A stretch of DNA of 64,000 nucleotides from Caldilineaceae bacterium. Lineage in GTDB: Bacteria; Chloroflexota; Anaerolineae; Caldilineales; Caldilineaceae. The DNA is taken from contig JAHBVG010000025.1 in the NCBI GenBank assembly GCA_019637695.1, positions 1 through 64,000 of the forward strand. The letters run 5' to 3'. Positions 16,667-25,401 of the stretch are shown here, in pieces; the first letter of the stretch is position 1, and every line of letters starts with the position of its first letter. The notes under the pieces are model-generated. The model was not told the DNA's origin. It made no database searches and saw only the letters and a list, made by a program, of their open reading frames with translations. The position numbers and the translations under genes were made by a program.

Positions 16667-19600
16667 TTAGGATGAGGGTAGATCCGGTTGTACGGCCGCT
16701 TCGGCGAGGATTTCAGCGTTGGCGACAACTGCGTGTAGAAATGAGTCGCGCATGGTTGGATCGCTAATGCGCTGGGCCCGTTGTTGGAGTAACTCGTAGG
16801 CGCGGATGAGGGCATGACGCGCTTGTTCTTCATGACCAAGCGCACGCATGACGCGGAAACAGAAAAGATAATCCCGATGTGGGAAGTCAGGCCCTTCTCC
16901 ACCGCAGGCATCGAGCGAGTGTAATGTGCGCTGCGCATAGGTGTAGGCAAGATCTGCCTGGCCCAGGGCTAGATGAGAGACGGCCAGCAGCGCCAGATCT
17001 GCGGTCGCGGACGCATCCAGCGCGAGTTCACGCAAGATCGCCAGCGCTTCCGTCCCATCCGCGACTGCCGCGTCATAGTTTGCCTGCCCATACTCGGTAA
17101 ACCCCAAGTCATTCAAATAGAGCGCTTCTAAATGGCGATCTTCCTGGGCGCGCGCCATCACCAGCCCTTCGCTCAACGTCTGATGCGCCACATCGTAGCG
17201 ATGCTGTTCGCGTTGGATCTGTCCTAAGTTGCAGAGCGCATAGGCAATCCCTGCATCATCGCTGAGATTGCGGCTGATCCGTAGCGCTTCAAGCAAGGCA
17301 TGTTCAGCAGACGTATACTGCCCCACCAACATATAGACGACACCCAGTTCATTCCAGATGATGGATTCAAGCCAGCGGTCATTGACAAGCTGTTGAATTC
17401 TGAGCGCATCGTGCAATAGCTTTTCCGCTTCGGCGTAATCGCCCAGACTGCACATGGATTGTCCCAAACTGAGCAGACTCGCCCCTTCGCCGCTGCGATC
17501 CCCAATGGAGCGCCGGATCGTCAGCGCTTGCCGGTAGAAGTCCAGGGCATCCCCAAAATTGCGACGAAGGAAGTTCACACCGCCCAGCGCCATCAAAGTC
17601 CGCGCTTCCTCTTGGCGGTTGTCCATGGCTCGGTTGAGTATCAACACACGCTGCAACTGAGTATCGGCGCTGCCGTATTCTCCTTGTTGGCGGTTCAGCA
17701 GCCCCAATCCATAGCGGACTTCAGCCTCCTCGGCCTCGTAGCCGCTCTCTTCTGCCAGGAGCGCCAGGGCGGCGATGTAATGCTCCGAAGCAACTTCGTA
17801 ATCCCCCTGTCGCCAACTGATCATCCCCAATCGCGCCAGCGCCCGCACCTGTCCTCGCGCATCTGCTGCTGACTGCGCCGCGCTCAGCGCCGCCGTCACT
17901 GCCATCTGCGCGTTGGGATAATCGCTGATCGCCTCGTAATATTCACCCCAGCGAAAGTGGACCTCAAAGGGGTGGGCGTCGGCCAGGGCGGAGAGTGCGG
18001 CCAGGGTTGTCGCTTCCTGATCCCTGCGGCCGAGGATATGCAGCACATCGGCTTTTGCGGCCAGCCATTCCCAGCGCTCTTCCAGGCTCAGCGCCCGATC
18101 ATAGTAGCTGAGAGCAGTCTCATTGGCATAGCGTCGTTTGGCCCTATCCCCTGCGGCGGCGAGATATTGGATCGTTTTACTGCGCACAGCGGGCTGTGTG
18201 AGATCGCCGTGATAATAGTGGAAGGCAAGTTGCTCCACGGCGTCAGGCTGAAGATCCGCCAAATGTTCGGCCACCGCCAGGTGCAGCGCCTGTTGTTGGC
18301 TCGCCAAAAGCGTACGATAGACCACTTCTTGGGTGATGTTATGTTTGAAAATGTAGGCCAGCCGCGGCTGAGGACGTTCGATGCGGGCAAAATCGCGCCG
18401 GTTCAGGATATCGAGCTGGCTCAACAGGGCGGGCTCATCCACCTTTAGAGGATGGGCGCGCGCCAGCAGATCAAATTCAAAGACGCGCCCCACCACACTG
18501 GCGACCTTGAGCGTTAACTTGATCGACTCGGCCAGTCGATCCAAACGGGCCAAGACCAGGCCATGGATCGAGTCGGGCAGACCCAAGTTGACAGAAGTGA
18601 GCGGTGTATTGGAGATCAGCCGCCATTGCCCATCCGGCCCTGTCTCCAGGCAATCGGCCTGGCGCAACCCATCCACCATGCCAGCAGAGAGCGCCCAGAC
18701 GCCCTCTTGCTCCACCAGATCGCCCCCTTCGCGCAATGCATCCACCATTTCTTCAGCGAAGAAAGGATTGCCCTGGGCCTGAACTGCGATCAAATCCAGC
18801 GCTAACGCCGAAACCTCGCCGGCTAAACGATGGCGCACCAGCGCAGCCATGCCTGCTTCGTCTAGTTCATTGATGTTAAGGATGATCTGCTGTGGCAACT
18901 GTCCTAACTCTTGGAGCGAGATCTCATCGGATCCTTGCAGCGGGCGGTGGACCAATAGCAGCAGGATGGGGACATCGGCCACAATGCGCGCCAGGGCCAG
19001 CAAGAGCCGATAGGACGCCTCGTCGATCCAGTGAATATCTTCGTAGAGGATGAGCAGTGGACGCGCCAGCGCCCGTGTCCGTACAATTTCCACAGCCAGG
19101 GCAATGAGCGCTTGTTGGCGCAATTGTGAATCAAAGCTGGCAGTGACCCCACTATCGGGGATCGAAAGACCCAATAGATCGCCCAAGAGGGGCAGACGCA
19201 GAGACCAATCGGGGTTCATCTGCGCAATTACGGCTGTGGTCTGTTCGATTTGAATTGAGGCGTCAGCAACGTCGGGCAACCCCAAAAGCTGGCGGGCAAT
19301 CTGTCGCACGGATGCATAGGCGACATGGCTCTCGGTGCTTTGACAACTGCCAATCGCGATCTGGAAGTGCTGATCACGGGCGTGATCCAAAAAGGCCGCG
19401 GCAAGGTGTGTCTTACCGACGCCGGCGTTGCCCACCATGCGCAGTACATGGCCGCTCCCTTCACACACTTGCGCCAGGATCTCATCCATCTGCGCCAGTT
19501 CCGCCGCTCGGCCAACCAATGGCATTGTATAGGCCGCAGCCATATGTTCGTCTGGGCGCAGGCGATCCCCAGCCACGGCAAAGATCGCCAATGGTTCGCT

Positions 19601-20848
19601 CTTCCCTTTGACGGTGACCTGCCCCAGCGATTCCAATTGGTAGAGATCAGAGATCGACTCGGCCATCCGGCCACTGAGCAGGATCTGCCCGGGCGCGGCG
19701 ATCCCCATCAAACGGGCGGCCAGATTCACCTCGTCGCCCAGGACGCCGTAAGTGCGCCGGGTTTCGCTGCCATAAGCGCCAACACGCATCCGGCCCTGAC
19801 TGATGCCGATGCGTACCCTTTTGATAAACGAAAGATCATTGGGCAGGTTGCGCAGTTCCAGCGCGACGGCCAGGGCGCGGCGGCTGTCATCGTCGTGGGC
19901 GATGGGCGCGCCAAAGGCAACGTAGAGATAGCTGCCTTTATCGCCGGTGGTCAATTGGATCAATGCGCCTTCGTAGCGGTGGACGATCTGCTGGACGCGA
20001 CAGACAAAGCTGTTCAACTTCTCCCCAGCCAATGGATCATCTTCATACTCGATGCCATCAAAGGCGAGGAAGAGCGCTACCGCCGGGCGCAGTTCAGCGA
20101 GGAAATGGGCCTGTTCACCCTGCATCCGTTCGTAGAGGGCGGGTAAAATCCAGGCGCGCATCTCTTCGACCGGGGGTTCTACATGATCGGGCGGGCGCTC
20201 TACAGCCAGGAGAGGCTCTACCAGCGAGTGGACGCAGAAAAAGCAACCGTCGTCATTTTGGCGCCATTCACCGTGGATCAAATCAGCAACGAGCGCCGCG
20301 GTTTCAGGATCGAGCCATAGTTCGCCCTTGCGCGCTGAGCGCTCAACAGCTGCCATGCGCGCCAGGGTATCGCCAGCCAGCACATCGATCAACTGAATGT
20401 GTGGATCCCCTACCACAAACCGGCGGACGCGGCCAGCCGCCAGCGCAGTTTTAATCGCCAGGGTCACAGTCTCATTCTCGCCAATGGGGATCGAGCCGAA
20501 GATCCGCATAGCGCCCTGCATTGCCAGGGCTGCCGCCATCCCATGTAACGAACCCTGCCGGACGCCGCCTGCAAACCAACAGGTGATGGCGTCCCCGCTG
20601 AAGCCGATGACGCTGCCGCCGTAGCGATCCACCTCGGCAATCAGCGCGCCGTAGACACGGTTGAGATGGCCCGTCAACTCGTCGACGCCGCGTCGGGATC
20701 CGTAGACAAGGGCAAGCGCTTCGGTCAGCGGGGTGAAGCCAGAAATATCGGCAAAGAGGACACCGCCCTCGGCTTCGGCAGGCAGAGATTCACCGCGGGC
20801 CAGGGTAAGACGACGATCCGTTGGCAGATAGGCAGCTAAGGTTTCCAT
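16667..20848 (-). CDS. Soluble-adenylyl-cyclase-like protein: two cyclase domains, AAA ATPase, TPR
   Basis: 1393 aa. The start METLAAYLP is chosen because the longer frame overlaps the neighbouring gene and a -10 box lies 6 bp upstream of this ATG. Two class III nucleotide cyclase domains come first. The first has metal-site Asp34 in LFADISGFTPLTE and Asp86 in GFSGDAITCWF. The second holds RRTYGVLGDEVNLAARLM. An AAA ATPase follows with Walker A GNAGVGKTHLA near 470 and Walker B-like LLILYEDIHWID. The C-terminal 600 residues are TPRs. The domain order equals that of mammalian-type soluble adenylyl cyclase and many bacterial homologues. cAMP production is expected but not proven; the second domain may be inactive. 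Confidence 0.92.
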   Translation of the reverse strand: METLAAYLPTDRRLTLARGESLPAEAEGGVLFADISGFTPLTEALALVYGSRRGVDELTGHLNRVYGALIAEVDRYGGSVIGFSGDAITCWFAGGVRQGSLHGMAAALAMQGAMRIFGSIPIGENETVTLAIKTALAAGRVRRFVVGDPHIQLIDVLAGDTLARMAAVERSARKGELWLDPETAALVADLIHGEWRQNDDGCFFCVHSLVEPLLAVERPPDHVEPPVEEMRAWILPALYERMQGEQAHFLAELRPAVALFLAFDGIEYEDDPLAGEKLNSFVCRVQQIVHRYEGALIQLTTGDKGSYLYVAFGAPIAHDDDSRRALAVALELRNLPNDLSFIKRVRIGISQGRMRVGAYGSETRRTYGVLGDEVNLAARLMGIAAPGQILLSGRMAESISDLYQLESLGQVTVKGKSEPLAIFAVAGDRLRPDEHMAAAYTMPLVGRAAELAQMDEILAQVCEGSGHVLRMVGNAGVGKTHLAAAFLDHARDQHFQIAIGSCQSTESHVAYASVRQIARQLLGLPDVADASIQIEQTTAVIAQMNPDWSLRLPLLGDLLGLSIPDSGVTASFDSQLRQQALIALAVEIVRTRALARPLLILYEDIHWIDEASYRLLLALARIVADVPILLLLVHRPLQGSDEISLQELGQLPQQIILNINELDEAGMAALVRHRLAGEVSALALDLIAVQAQGNPFFAEEMVDALREGGDLVEQEGVWALSAGMVDGLRQADCLETGPDGQWRLISNTPLTSVNLGLPDSIHGLVLARLDRLAESIKLTLKVASVVGRVFEFDLLARAHPLKVDEPALLSQLDILNRRDFARIERPQPRLAYIFKHNITQEVVYRTLLASQQQALHLAVAEHLADLQPDAVEQLAFHYYHGDLTQPAVRSKTIQYLAAAGDRAKRRYANETALSYYDRALSLEERWEWLAAKADVLHILGRRDQEATTLAALSALADAHPFEVHFRWGEYYEAISDYPNAQMAVTAALSAAQSAADARGQVRALARLGMISWRQGDYEVASEHYIAALALLAEESGYEAEEAEVRYGLGLLNRQQGEYGSADTQLQRVLILNRAMDNRQEEARTLMALGGVNFLRRNFGDALDFYRQALTIRRSIGDRSGEGASLLSLGQSMCSLGDYAEAEKLLHDALRIQQLVNDRWLESIIWNELGVVYMLVGQYTSAEHALLEALRISRNLSDDAGIAYALCNLGQIQREQHRYDVAHQTLSEGLVMARAQEDRHLEALYLNDLGFTEYGQANYDAAVADGTEALAILRELALDASATADLALLAVSHLALGQADLAYTYAQRTLHSLDACGGEGPDFPHRDYLFCFRVMRALGHEEQARHALIRAYELLQQRAQRISDPTMRDSFLHAVVANAEILAEAAVQPDLPSS

Positions 20849-20854
20849 ATGACT

Positions 20855-20860
20855 ATTATA
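20855..20860 (-). promoter_or_regulatory. Promoter giving a predicted leaderless cyclase mRNA
   Basis: TATAAT on the minus strand is followed by exactly six bases and then the ATG at 20848. A weak -35, TTGGTT, lies 17 bp upstream. Transcription would start at or next to the ATG, and no Shine-Dalgarno is present. The same arrangement is seen at the subtilase gene (38924-38929). Confidence 0.5.
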
Positions 20861-20915
20861 GCGGGGCGCGCAAGAGGAACCAATCCGCGGACATGGGGGA
20901 ATGGATAGCGCGATT

Positions 20916-22004
20916 CTAGCGCAGCCGCCCGCGGCCTTCAACGCGCCAGACGCTTTCCACCACACCGGCGCGCACACCATAGATCACATCATGCAAAAAG
21001 ACAGTGTTGTCGCCATAGCCCACCACAAAATCGAAGCCATCGCCCACTTTGATCTCGTAATTCGGCTGGGAGAGGATCACGTATCCATGTTCGGCGGAGG
21101 TGCGGACGGCAGACACATGCTCGATGCCCAACGGTCGGGGCGGATTCATCCACGAGGGCGATGTTTTCCACCCGGCGTCAAAGATGATGCGTTCCGGCGC
21201 AGGACGGCTGGTGACGGCGCTGCGCACAAAGAGCGCCGGCTCGGTGGAGACATTCCACTTGGCGTAGGTGACATCGTTGAAGATGGCGCCGCCCGCCTGC
21301 ACCTCGGTGACGCCGGGCTGGAAGGGCGTCACATCCAGCGTGCCGCTGCCGCCGCAACTGACAATGCGAACGGGGATGCCCGCCCGACGGCACAGGTCCG
21401 CGCTTTCCACGAGTTGAGCAACTGCCGCCTTCGCCGCCTGTCGCCGCGCCTCGTCCCCATCCTCGGCCAGCGAATGGCCCTCCCAACTCATCACACCGTC
21501 GAAGCGCAGCCCAGGATGATTGACAACGGCCTGAGCCAGCGCCACGACAGCATCCCCCGGCTGGACGCCCGCCCGGTTCATGCCCGTGTCGAGTTCGATG
21601 ATCACGCCCACCTCGACGCCTTTGGCGCCGGCGATCTGGCTTAACTCGGCCAGCGTCGCCGTGCTATCTACGGCGATCTTCACATCGGCCTGCCGGCAGA
21701 GGTTGACGAGTCGCCGGTACTTTGTCCGTCCGACGATCTGATTCGCAATCAAGATATCGGTGATCCCCGCGGCGACCATCACCTCGGCTTCGCCCAACTT
21801 GGCGCAGGTGACGCCGATAGCGCCGGCCTTGATCAGTTTGTGGGCGATGGCCGGGGTTTTGATCCCCTTGATATGGGGACGCCACTGCACGCCCGCCTTC
21901 TGCACATGGGCGGCGATAAGGGCAATATTCCTTTCCAGACTGTCAAGGTCGACCCAAAGAAAGGGGGTATCAACGTCTATTAAACAGAGGCCAACTTCAC
22001 TCAT
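20916..22004 (-). CDS. D-threonine aldolase/D-serine dehydratase-like PLP enzyme
   Basis: 362 aa. A fold-type III PLP enzyme. The alanine-racemase-like barrel begins with DTPFLWVDLDSLERNI and carries the PLP-lysine motif RPHIKGIK (Lys46). IELDTGMNRAGV and VSCGGSGT follow. Residues about 250-350 match the D-serine dehydratase-like domain and end with FLHDVIYGVR, where the metal-ligand His and Asp usually lie. It would cleave or dehydrate a D-3-hydroxy amino acid. The start has GGAG upstream. It is divergent from the GntR regulator and probably under its control. Confidence 0.9.
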   Translation of the reverse strand: MSEVGLCLIDVDTPFLWVDLDSLERNIALIAAHVQKAGVQWRPHIKGIKTPAIAHKLIKAGAIGVTCAKLGEAEVMVAAGITDILIANQIVGRTKYRRLVNLCRQADVKIAVDSTATLAELSQIAGAKGVEVGVIIELDTGMNRAGVQPGDAVVALAQAVVNHPGLRFDGVMSWEGHSLAEDGDEARRQAAKAAVAQLVESADLCRRAGIPVRIVSCGGSGTLDVTPFQPGVTEVQAGGAIFNDVTYAKWNVSTEPALFVRSAVTSRPAPERIIFDAGWKTSPSWMNPPRPLGIEHVSAVRTSAEHGYVILSQPNYEIKVGDGFDFVVGYGDNTVFLHDVIYGVRAGVVESVWRVEGRGRLR

Positions 22005-22108
22005 TTCATAACTCCCACAGGTGAATGAGAAAGTAAGGGTATGGGTGGGGCGAAATCAACCGGCGGTTGAGTGACGAGTACCGCCCCCACCTATGCCCCT
22101 ACATTCGT

Positions 22109-22138
22109 TTGACATGCCGATCCTCAGAATGGTATGCT
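22109..22138 (+). promoter_or_regulatory. Promoter of the GntR/FadR-type regulator
   Basis: TTGACA (22109-22114), 18-bp spacer, TATGCT (22133-22138). Transcription would start near 22145, about 27 nt before the ATG at 22172. A second possible -10, TATACT, lies at 22159-22164. Confidence 0.6.
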
Positions 22139-22156
22139 GGTTCTATCAGTGAACCA
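22138..22156. promoter_or_regulatory. GntR/FadR-type operator TGGTTC-N7-GAACCA
   Basis: A perfect 6-bp inverted repeat with a 7-bp centre that overlaps the end of the -10 and the transcription start of the regulator gene. TGGT...ACCA half-sites are typical of FadR-subfamily GntR proteins, so autoregulation and control of the divergent PLP-enzyme gene are likely. Confidence 0.55.
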
Positions 22157-22171
22157 ATTATACTACGCACG

Positions 22172-22867
22172 ATGAATTCTGCCATGCTCAGACCGCTCTC
22201 GCGTGATACGTTAACCCAGCAGGCCACCGATACATTACGTCGCTTCATCCTCACCGAGGAACTCAAGGCTGGGGATCAACTGCCCAGTGAGCGGGATCTG
22301 AGCGAAAGCCTTTCGGTGAGCCGCAACATTGTGCGCGAAGCCCTGAGCGTATTGGTAGCGCAAGGGCTGATCGAAAAGAAAGCCGGCCGAGGGATCTTCG
22401 TGCGCGAGTACGATGCAGCGACGGTGGCGCATCAGATCGCCGTCTCGGTGGATCACGGTGGATCCGATCTGGCCGATCTGAGCGAGGCCCGCGCTGCCGT
22501 CGAGTGGGGCGCGGCCCACCTCATGGCCGAACGTGTCACCGACGAGCAACTCGCCCAGTTGGAGGCAATCAACCACAGCCTGGCCGACAATCTGCGCAAC
22601 GGACGCAGTGTCATCAAGGACGACATTGAATTCCACAAAGTGCTGCTCCAGGCCACCCACAACTCGGTGCTGATCAATCTCATCCCGCTGTTGGTCGAAC
22701 ATTTCCGCGTCACCGTGCGCCACCAGCCCACCGCCATCCGCCGCAGCGAGGAGCGGGTGGTGGCCGAGCATGGACGCATCATCGACGCCCTGCGTACACG
22801 CGATGCCGCCGCCGTGCGCGCCGCGCTGGCCGCCCATCCGTTGTCGATGCGGGCGCGTGGTGCGTAG
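22172..22867 (+). CDS. FadR-subfamily GntR transcriptional regulator
   Basis: 231 aa. The ATG at 22172 is preferred because the longer frame runs upstream through the promoter. The N-terminal winged HTH (TDTLRRFILTEELKAGDQLPSERDL, VSRNIVREALSVL, GRGIFV) is classic GntR. The C-terminal all-helical FCD domain follows (LSEARAAVEWGAAHLMAERV, EFHKVLLQATHN, EHGRIIDAL) and usually binds a sugar acid or carboxylic acid through a metal. The neighbours suggest that it controls this catabolic cluster. Confidence 0.93.
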   Translation: MNSAMLRPLSRDTLTQQATDTLRRFILTEELKAGDQLPSERDLSESLSVSRNIVREALSVLVAQGLIEKKAGRGIFVREYDAATVAHQIAVSVDHGGSDLADLSEARAAVEWGAAHLMAERVTDEQLAQLEAINHSLADNLRNGRSVIKDDIEFHKVLLQATHNSVLINLIPLLVEHFRVTVRHQPTAIRRSEERVVAEHGRIIDALRTRDAAAVRAALAAHPLSMRARGA

Positions 22868-22979
22868 TGCGTGGACAAGTTGAGATCACAACTTTCCTTG
22901 GATCATCTATTTCCGAAATCGCCTAATCTCCAATCTCTAATACCCAATCTTCAATCATCAATCTTCAGAGAGCAAACCC
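22868..22979. repeat. Heptamer repeat fragments (AATCTCC/AATACCC type)
   Basis: Between the regulator and the aldolase gene are TGCGTAGTGCGTG, then AATCGCCTAATCTCCAATCTC and variants of the AATCTTC heptamer up to the ribosome-binding region. It belongs to the same repeat class as 11154-11318. No gene or terminator was recognised. Confidence 0.5.
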
Positions 22980-23918
22980 ATGACCACACCCATCATTCGA
23001 GGCATTTTACCGGCGTTGATCTCCCCTATGAACCAGGATGGCACGGCGCTAAACCTGGACAGCGCGCGCCGGTTGGTGGATCATCTATTGGATCGCGGCG
23101 TGGACGGCTTCTTCGTCTGCGGCGGCACCGGCGAGGGATTGTTGATGAATCTGGACGAACGCCGCGCCCTGCTCGAAACCGTCGTCGAGCAGAACCGGGG
23201 ACGAGGCAGCGTCGTCGTCCACATTGGCGCCCTTGCCACCCCGGATGCCATGACTCTGGCCCGTCACGCCGTGGCGCTGGGCGTGGATGCGGTGGCCGCG
23301 GTGCCGCCCGTCTACTTCCGCGTGGATCGCAAGGCCATCATCGAACATTATCGGCTCATTGCCGAGGCAGCGGATGGTACGCCCACCCATGTGTACAACA
23401 TCCCCAGCGCCACCGGCGTGGAGATTAACGCCGATCTCATGGCCGATCTGCTCCAGATCCCCGGCGTCAGCGGCATCAAATATTCATCGTACAACCTCTT
23501 CGACATGCAGCGCATCATCAACCTGCGGGGCGATCTCACCGTCCTCTCCGGCTTCGACGAGGTCTGTGTGGGCGGGCTGGCGCTGGGCGCGCACGGCGCC
23601 ATCGGCAGCACCTACAACGTCATGCCTTCCACCTTTAGCGCCCTCTTCCGCGCCGCCCAATCGGGGAACTGGGAGCAGGCCCGCGCCCTGCAAGAACGGG
23701 CCAACAAAGTGATCGAAGCCCTGCTGAACGTGCCGATCTTCGCCGCCATCAAACTGCTGCTCACCCAACGGGGGATCGACTGCGGCGCGCCGCGCCGTCC
23801 GCAGCGTCCGCTGACCGTGGCGGAAGTGGAGATCCTCAACGGGGGGATCGCGGCGGCGGATCTGGATGGACTCGAAGCAGAATCGCTCTCCCTTCTCCGC
23901 CAAACCGCCCACGCCTAG
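22980..23918 (+). CDS. DapA/NanA-family aldolase or dehydratase
   Basis: 312 aa, class I TIM-barrel. The signature regions are RGILPALISPMNQDG, FFVCGGTGEGLLMN (the GTTGE-type loop), Tyr139 in HVYNIPS and the Schiff-base Lys167 in GVSGIKYSS. The family includes dihydrodipicolinate synthase, N-acetylneuraminate lyase and KDG aldolases. The GntR/MFS/aldo-keto reductase neighbours favour a sugar-acid or sialic-acid-type catabolic role rather than lysine synthesis. Confidence 0.9.
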   Translation: MTTPIIRGILPALISPMNQDGTALNLDSARRLVDHLLDRGVDGFFVCGGTGEGLLMNLDERRALLETVVEQNRGRGSVVVHIGALATPDAMTLARHAVALGVDAVAAVPPVYFRVDRKAIIEHYRLIAEAADGTPTHVYNIPSATGVEINADLMADLLQIPGVSGIKYSSYNLFDMQRIINLRGDLTVLSGFDEVCVGGLALGAHGAIGSTYNVMPSTFSALFRAAQSGNWEQARALQERANKVIEALLNVPIFAAIKLLLTQRGIDCGAPRRPQRPLTVAEVEILNGGIAAADLDGLEAESLSLLRQTAHA

Positions 23919-23929
23919 GATAGACCTTT

Positions 23930-25219
23930 GTGAGTTGGCTTATCACTTTCCAAACTCGACTCGAACTCGCTTTGACCGGCGCACTGGACCCCACAGTGCG
24001 CCGCAACATGTATATCGAATTGGTGGGGGCCATCGCCTATGGCCTCTTTTTCGGGGCTGCGCTCCAATTCATCCCCGTGGTGCTGCGGCGTATGGGCGCG
24101 TCGTCGGATCTGCTGGCGCTCTACGTCACCCAAAATTACTGGGGATCGGTGTTGGTGGCCTTTAGCGTCATCATCATGCGGCGGCGGCGCACCATGTCCT
24201 TTGCCGTCACAGTCTGGCTGATTGCGCGCAGCCTCTTTTTGCTCTTTGCCTTCATCACCGATGTGGGTTGGGCGCTGGTGTTGCTGGCTTTCTTCTGGAT
24301 TTTGGAGACCTTTCCATCGCCGGCCTACACGCGCATTATCCAGGCCATCTACCCCGACAATGTGCGCGGACAGGTGATGTCGGTGGTGCGGTTGGGGATG
24401 GTGGCCGCGATCCTGCTGATCACGCCGCTGGCCGGCTGGATTTTGGATGTGTGGGGCTACCGCGTACTCTTTCCGGCGGCAGCGGTGCTGGGCATCCTCG
24501 CCACGGTTTTGTTCGCGCGGCTGGACGTCAACGAAGGTCCGCTGCCGCCGCGCCAGACCCGTCCGCTGTCGGGGTTGTGGGAGATCGTGCGCAGTAACCG
24601 CAACTTCGCCCTCTACCTGCTGGGGATCGCCATCTACGGCATCGGCGCGCTGCTCGGCTTTGCCCTCTACCCCATTGTGCAGGTGGATCGGCTGGGCCTC
24701 TCGTACAGCGAGATCGGGTTGCTGGGGCTGGCCCAATCCGCCTTCTGGCTGCTGGGCTTCATCTATTGGGGACGGCAGATCGACCGACGCGGTGGCTTGT
24801 GGGTGCTGCGCGTCAACTGCGCCATCGCCGCCATCATCCCCGCCAGCTATATTTGGGCTGAAGCCGGGTGGATGCTGCTGCCCGCCTTCATCGCCCAGGG
24901 GATCATCTCCGCAGGGGTGGATCTGGGCTTTATCAACACCAGCATCCAACTGGCCGAACCGGAGCGGTTGGTGGAATATTCTGCGTTGCAGACCACGGTG
25001 ATCGGGCTGCGCGGCATGTTGGCCCCGTTCGTCGGCTCGTTGATGTTGCGCTTCGGCGTCGCCGATGTCACCATCTTCGCTATTGGCAGTTTGCTGATCC
25101 TCTTCTCGTGGGTCCTTTTGGGCGGCGTGCGCATCCCCACCGATCCCGAAGAACGGCTGCGTCGCCGTCGCGAATTGCGCTTCCGCTGGCCGTTGCGCTT
25201 CCGCTATCCGCGGCTGTAG
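23930..25219 (+). CDS. Major facilitator superfamily transporter
   Basis: 429 aa, GTG start 11 bp after the aldolase stop, so it is co-transcribed. About 12 hydrophobic helices are visible (IAYGLFFGAALQFIPVVL, SVLVAFSVIIM, VAAILLITPLAGWIL and others). An MFS-like loop motif lies at GRQIDRRGGLWVL. The substrate cannot be read from sequence; by context it may import the compound handled by the aldolase. The C-terminus is Arg-rich (RLRRRRELRFRWPLRFRYPR). Confidence 0.9.
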   Translation: MSWLITFQTRLELALTGALDPTVRRNMYIELVGAIAYGLFFGAALQFIPVVLRRMGASSDLLALYVTQNYWGSVLVAFSVIIMRRRRTMSFAVTVWLIARSLFLLFAFITDVGWALVLLAFFWILETFPSPAYTRIIQAIYPDNVRGQVMSVVRLGMVAAILLITPLAGWILDVWGYRVLFPAAAVLGILATVLFARLDVNEGPLPPRQTRPLSGLWEIVRSNRNFALYLLGIAIYGIGALLGFALYPIVQVDRLGLSYSEIGLLGLAQSAFWLLGFIYWGRQIDRRGGLWVLRVNCAIAAIIPASYIWAEAGWMLLPAFIAQGIISAGVDLGFINTSIQLAEPERLVEYSALQTTVIGLRGMLAPFVGSLMLRFGVADVTIFAIGSLLILFSWVLLGGVRIPTDPEERLRRRRELRFRWPLRFRYPRL

Positions 25220-25390
25220 CAGAGGACGGCGGACCACCGACCGCAGACCGCAGACAGCGGACCGCAGACGACAGACCGCGGACAACGGACGTTGAGCAGG
25301 TTGCAAGTGGCAGGTGGCAATTCGCAATTCGCAATTCGCAACTCGCAACTCGCAATTCGCAACTCACCCATCCAGTCACCTATCCCCAAC
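25220..25390. repeat. Two heptamer tandem-repeat tracts
   Basis: Tract 1 (about 25240-25292) is built on ccgcaga/ccgcgga heptamers. Tract 2 (about 25315-25368) is built on aattcgc/aactcgc heptamers, seven or eight units. They fill the gap between the transporter and the aldo/keto reductase gene, whose AGGAGG site begins at 25391. Confidence 0.75.
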
Positions 25391-25401
25391 AGGAGGTCCC
25401 C

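Noticed and set aside
23915..25348. Minus-strand open frame (477 codons) opposite the MFS gene
   Set aside because: Its translation is dominated by Gln, His, Arg and Pro with no domain; the plus strand encodes an obvious 12-helix transporter.
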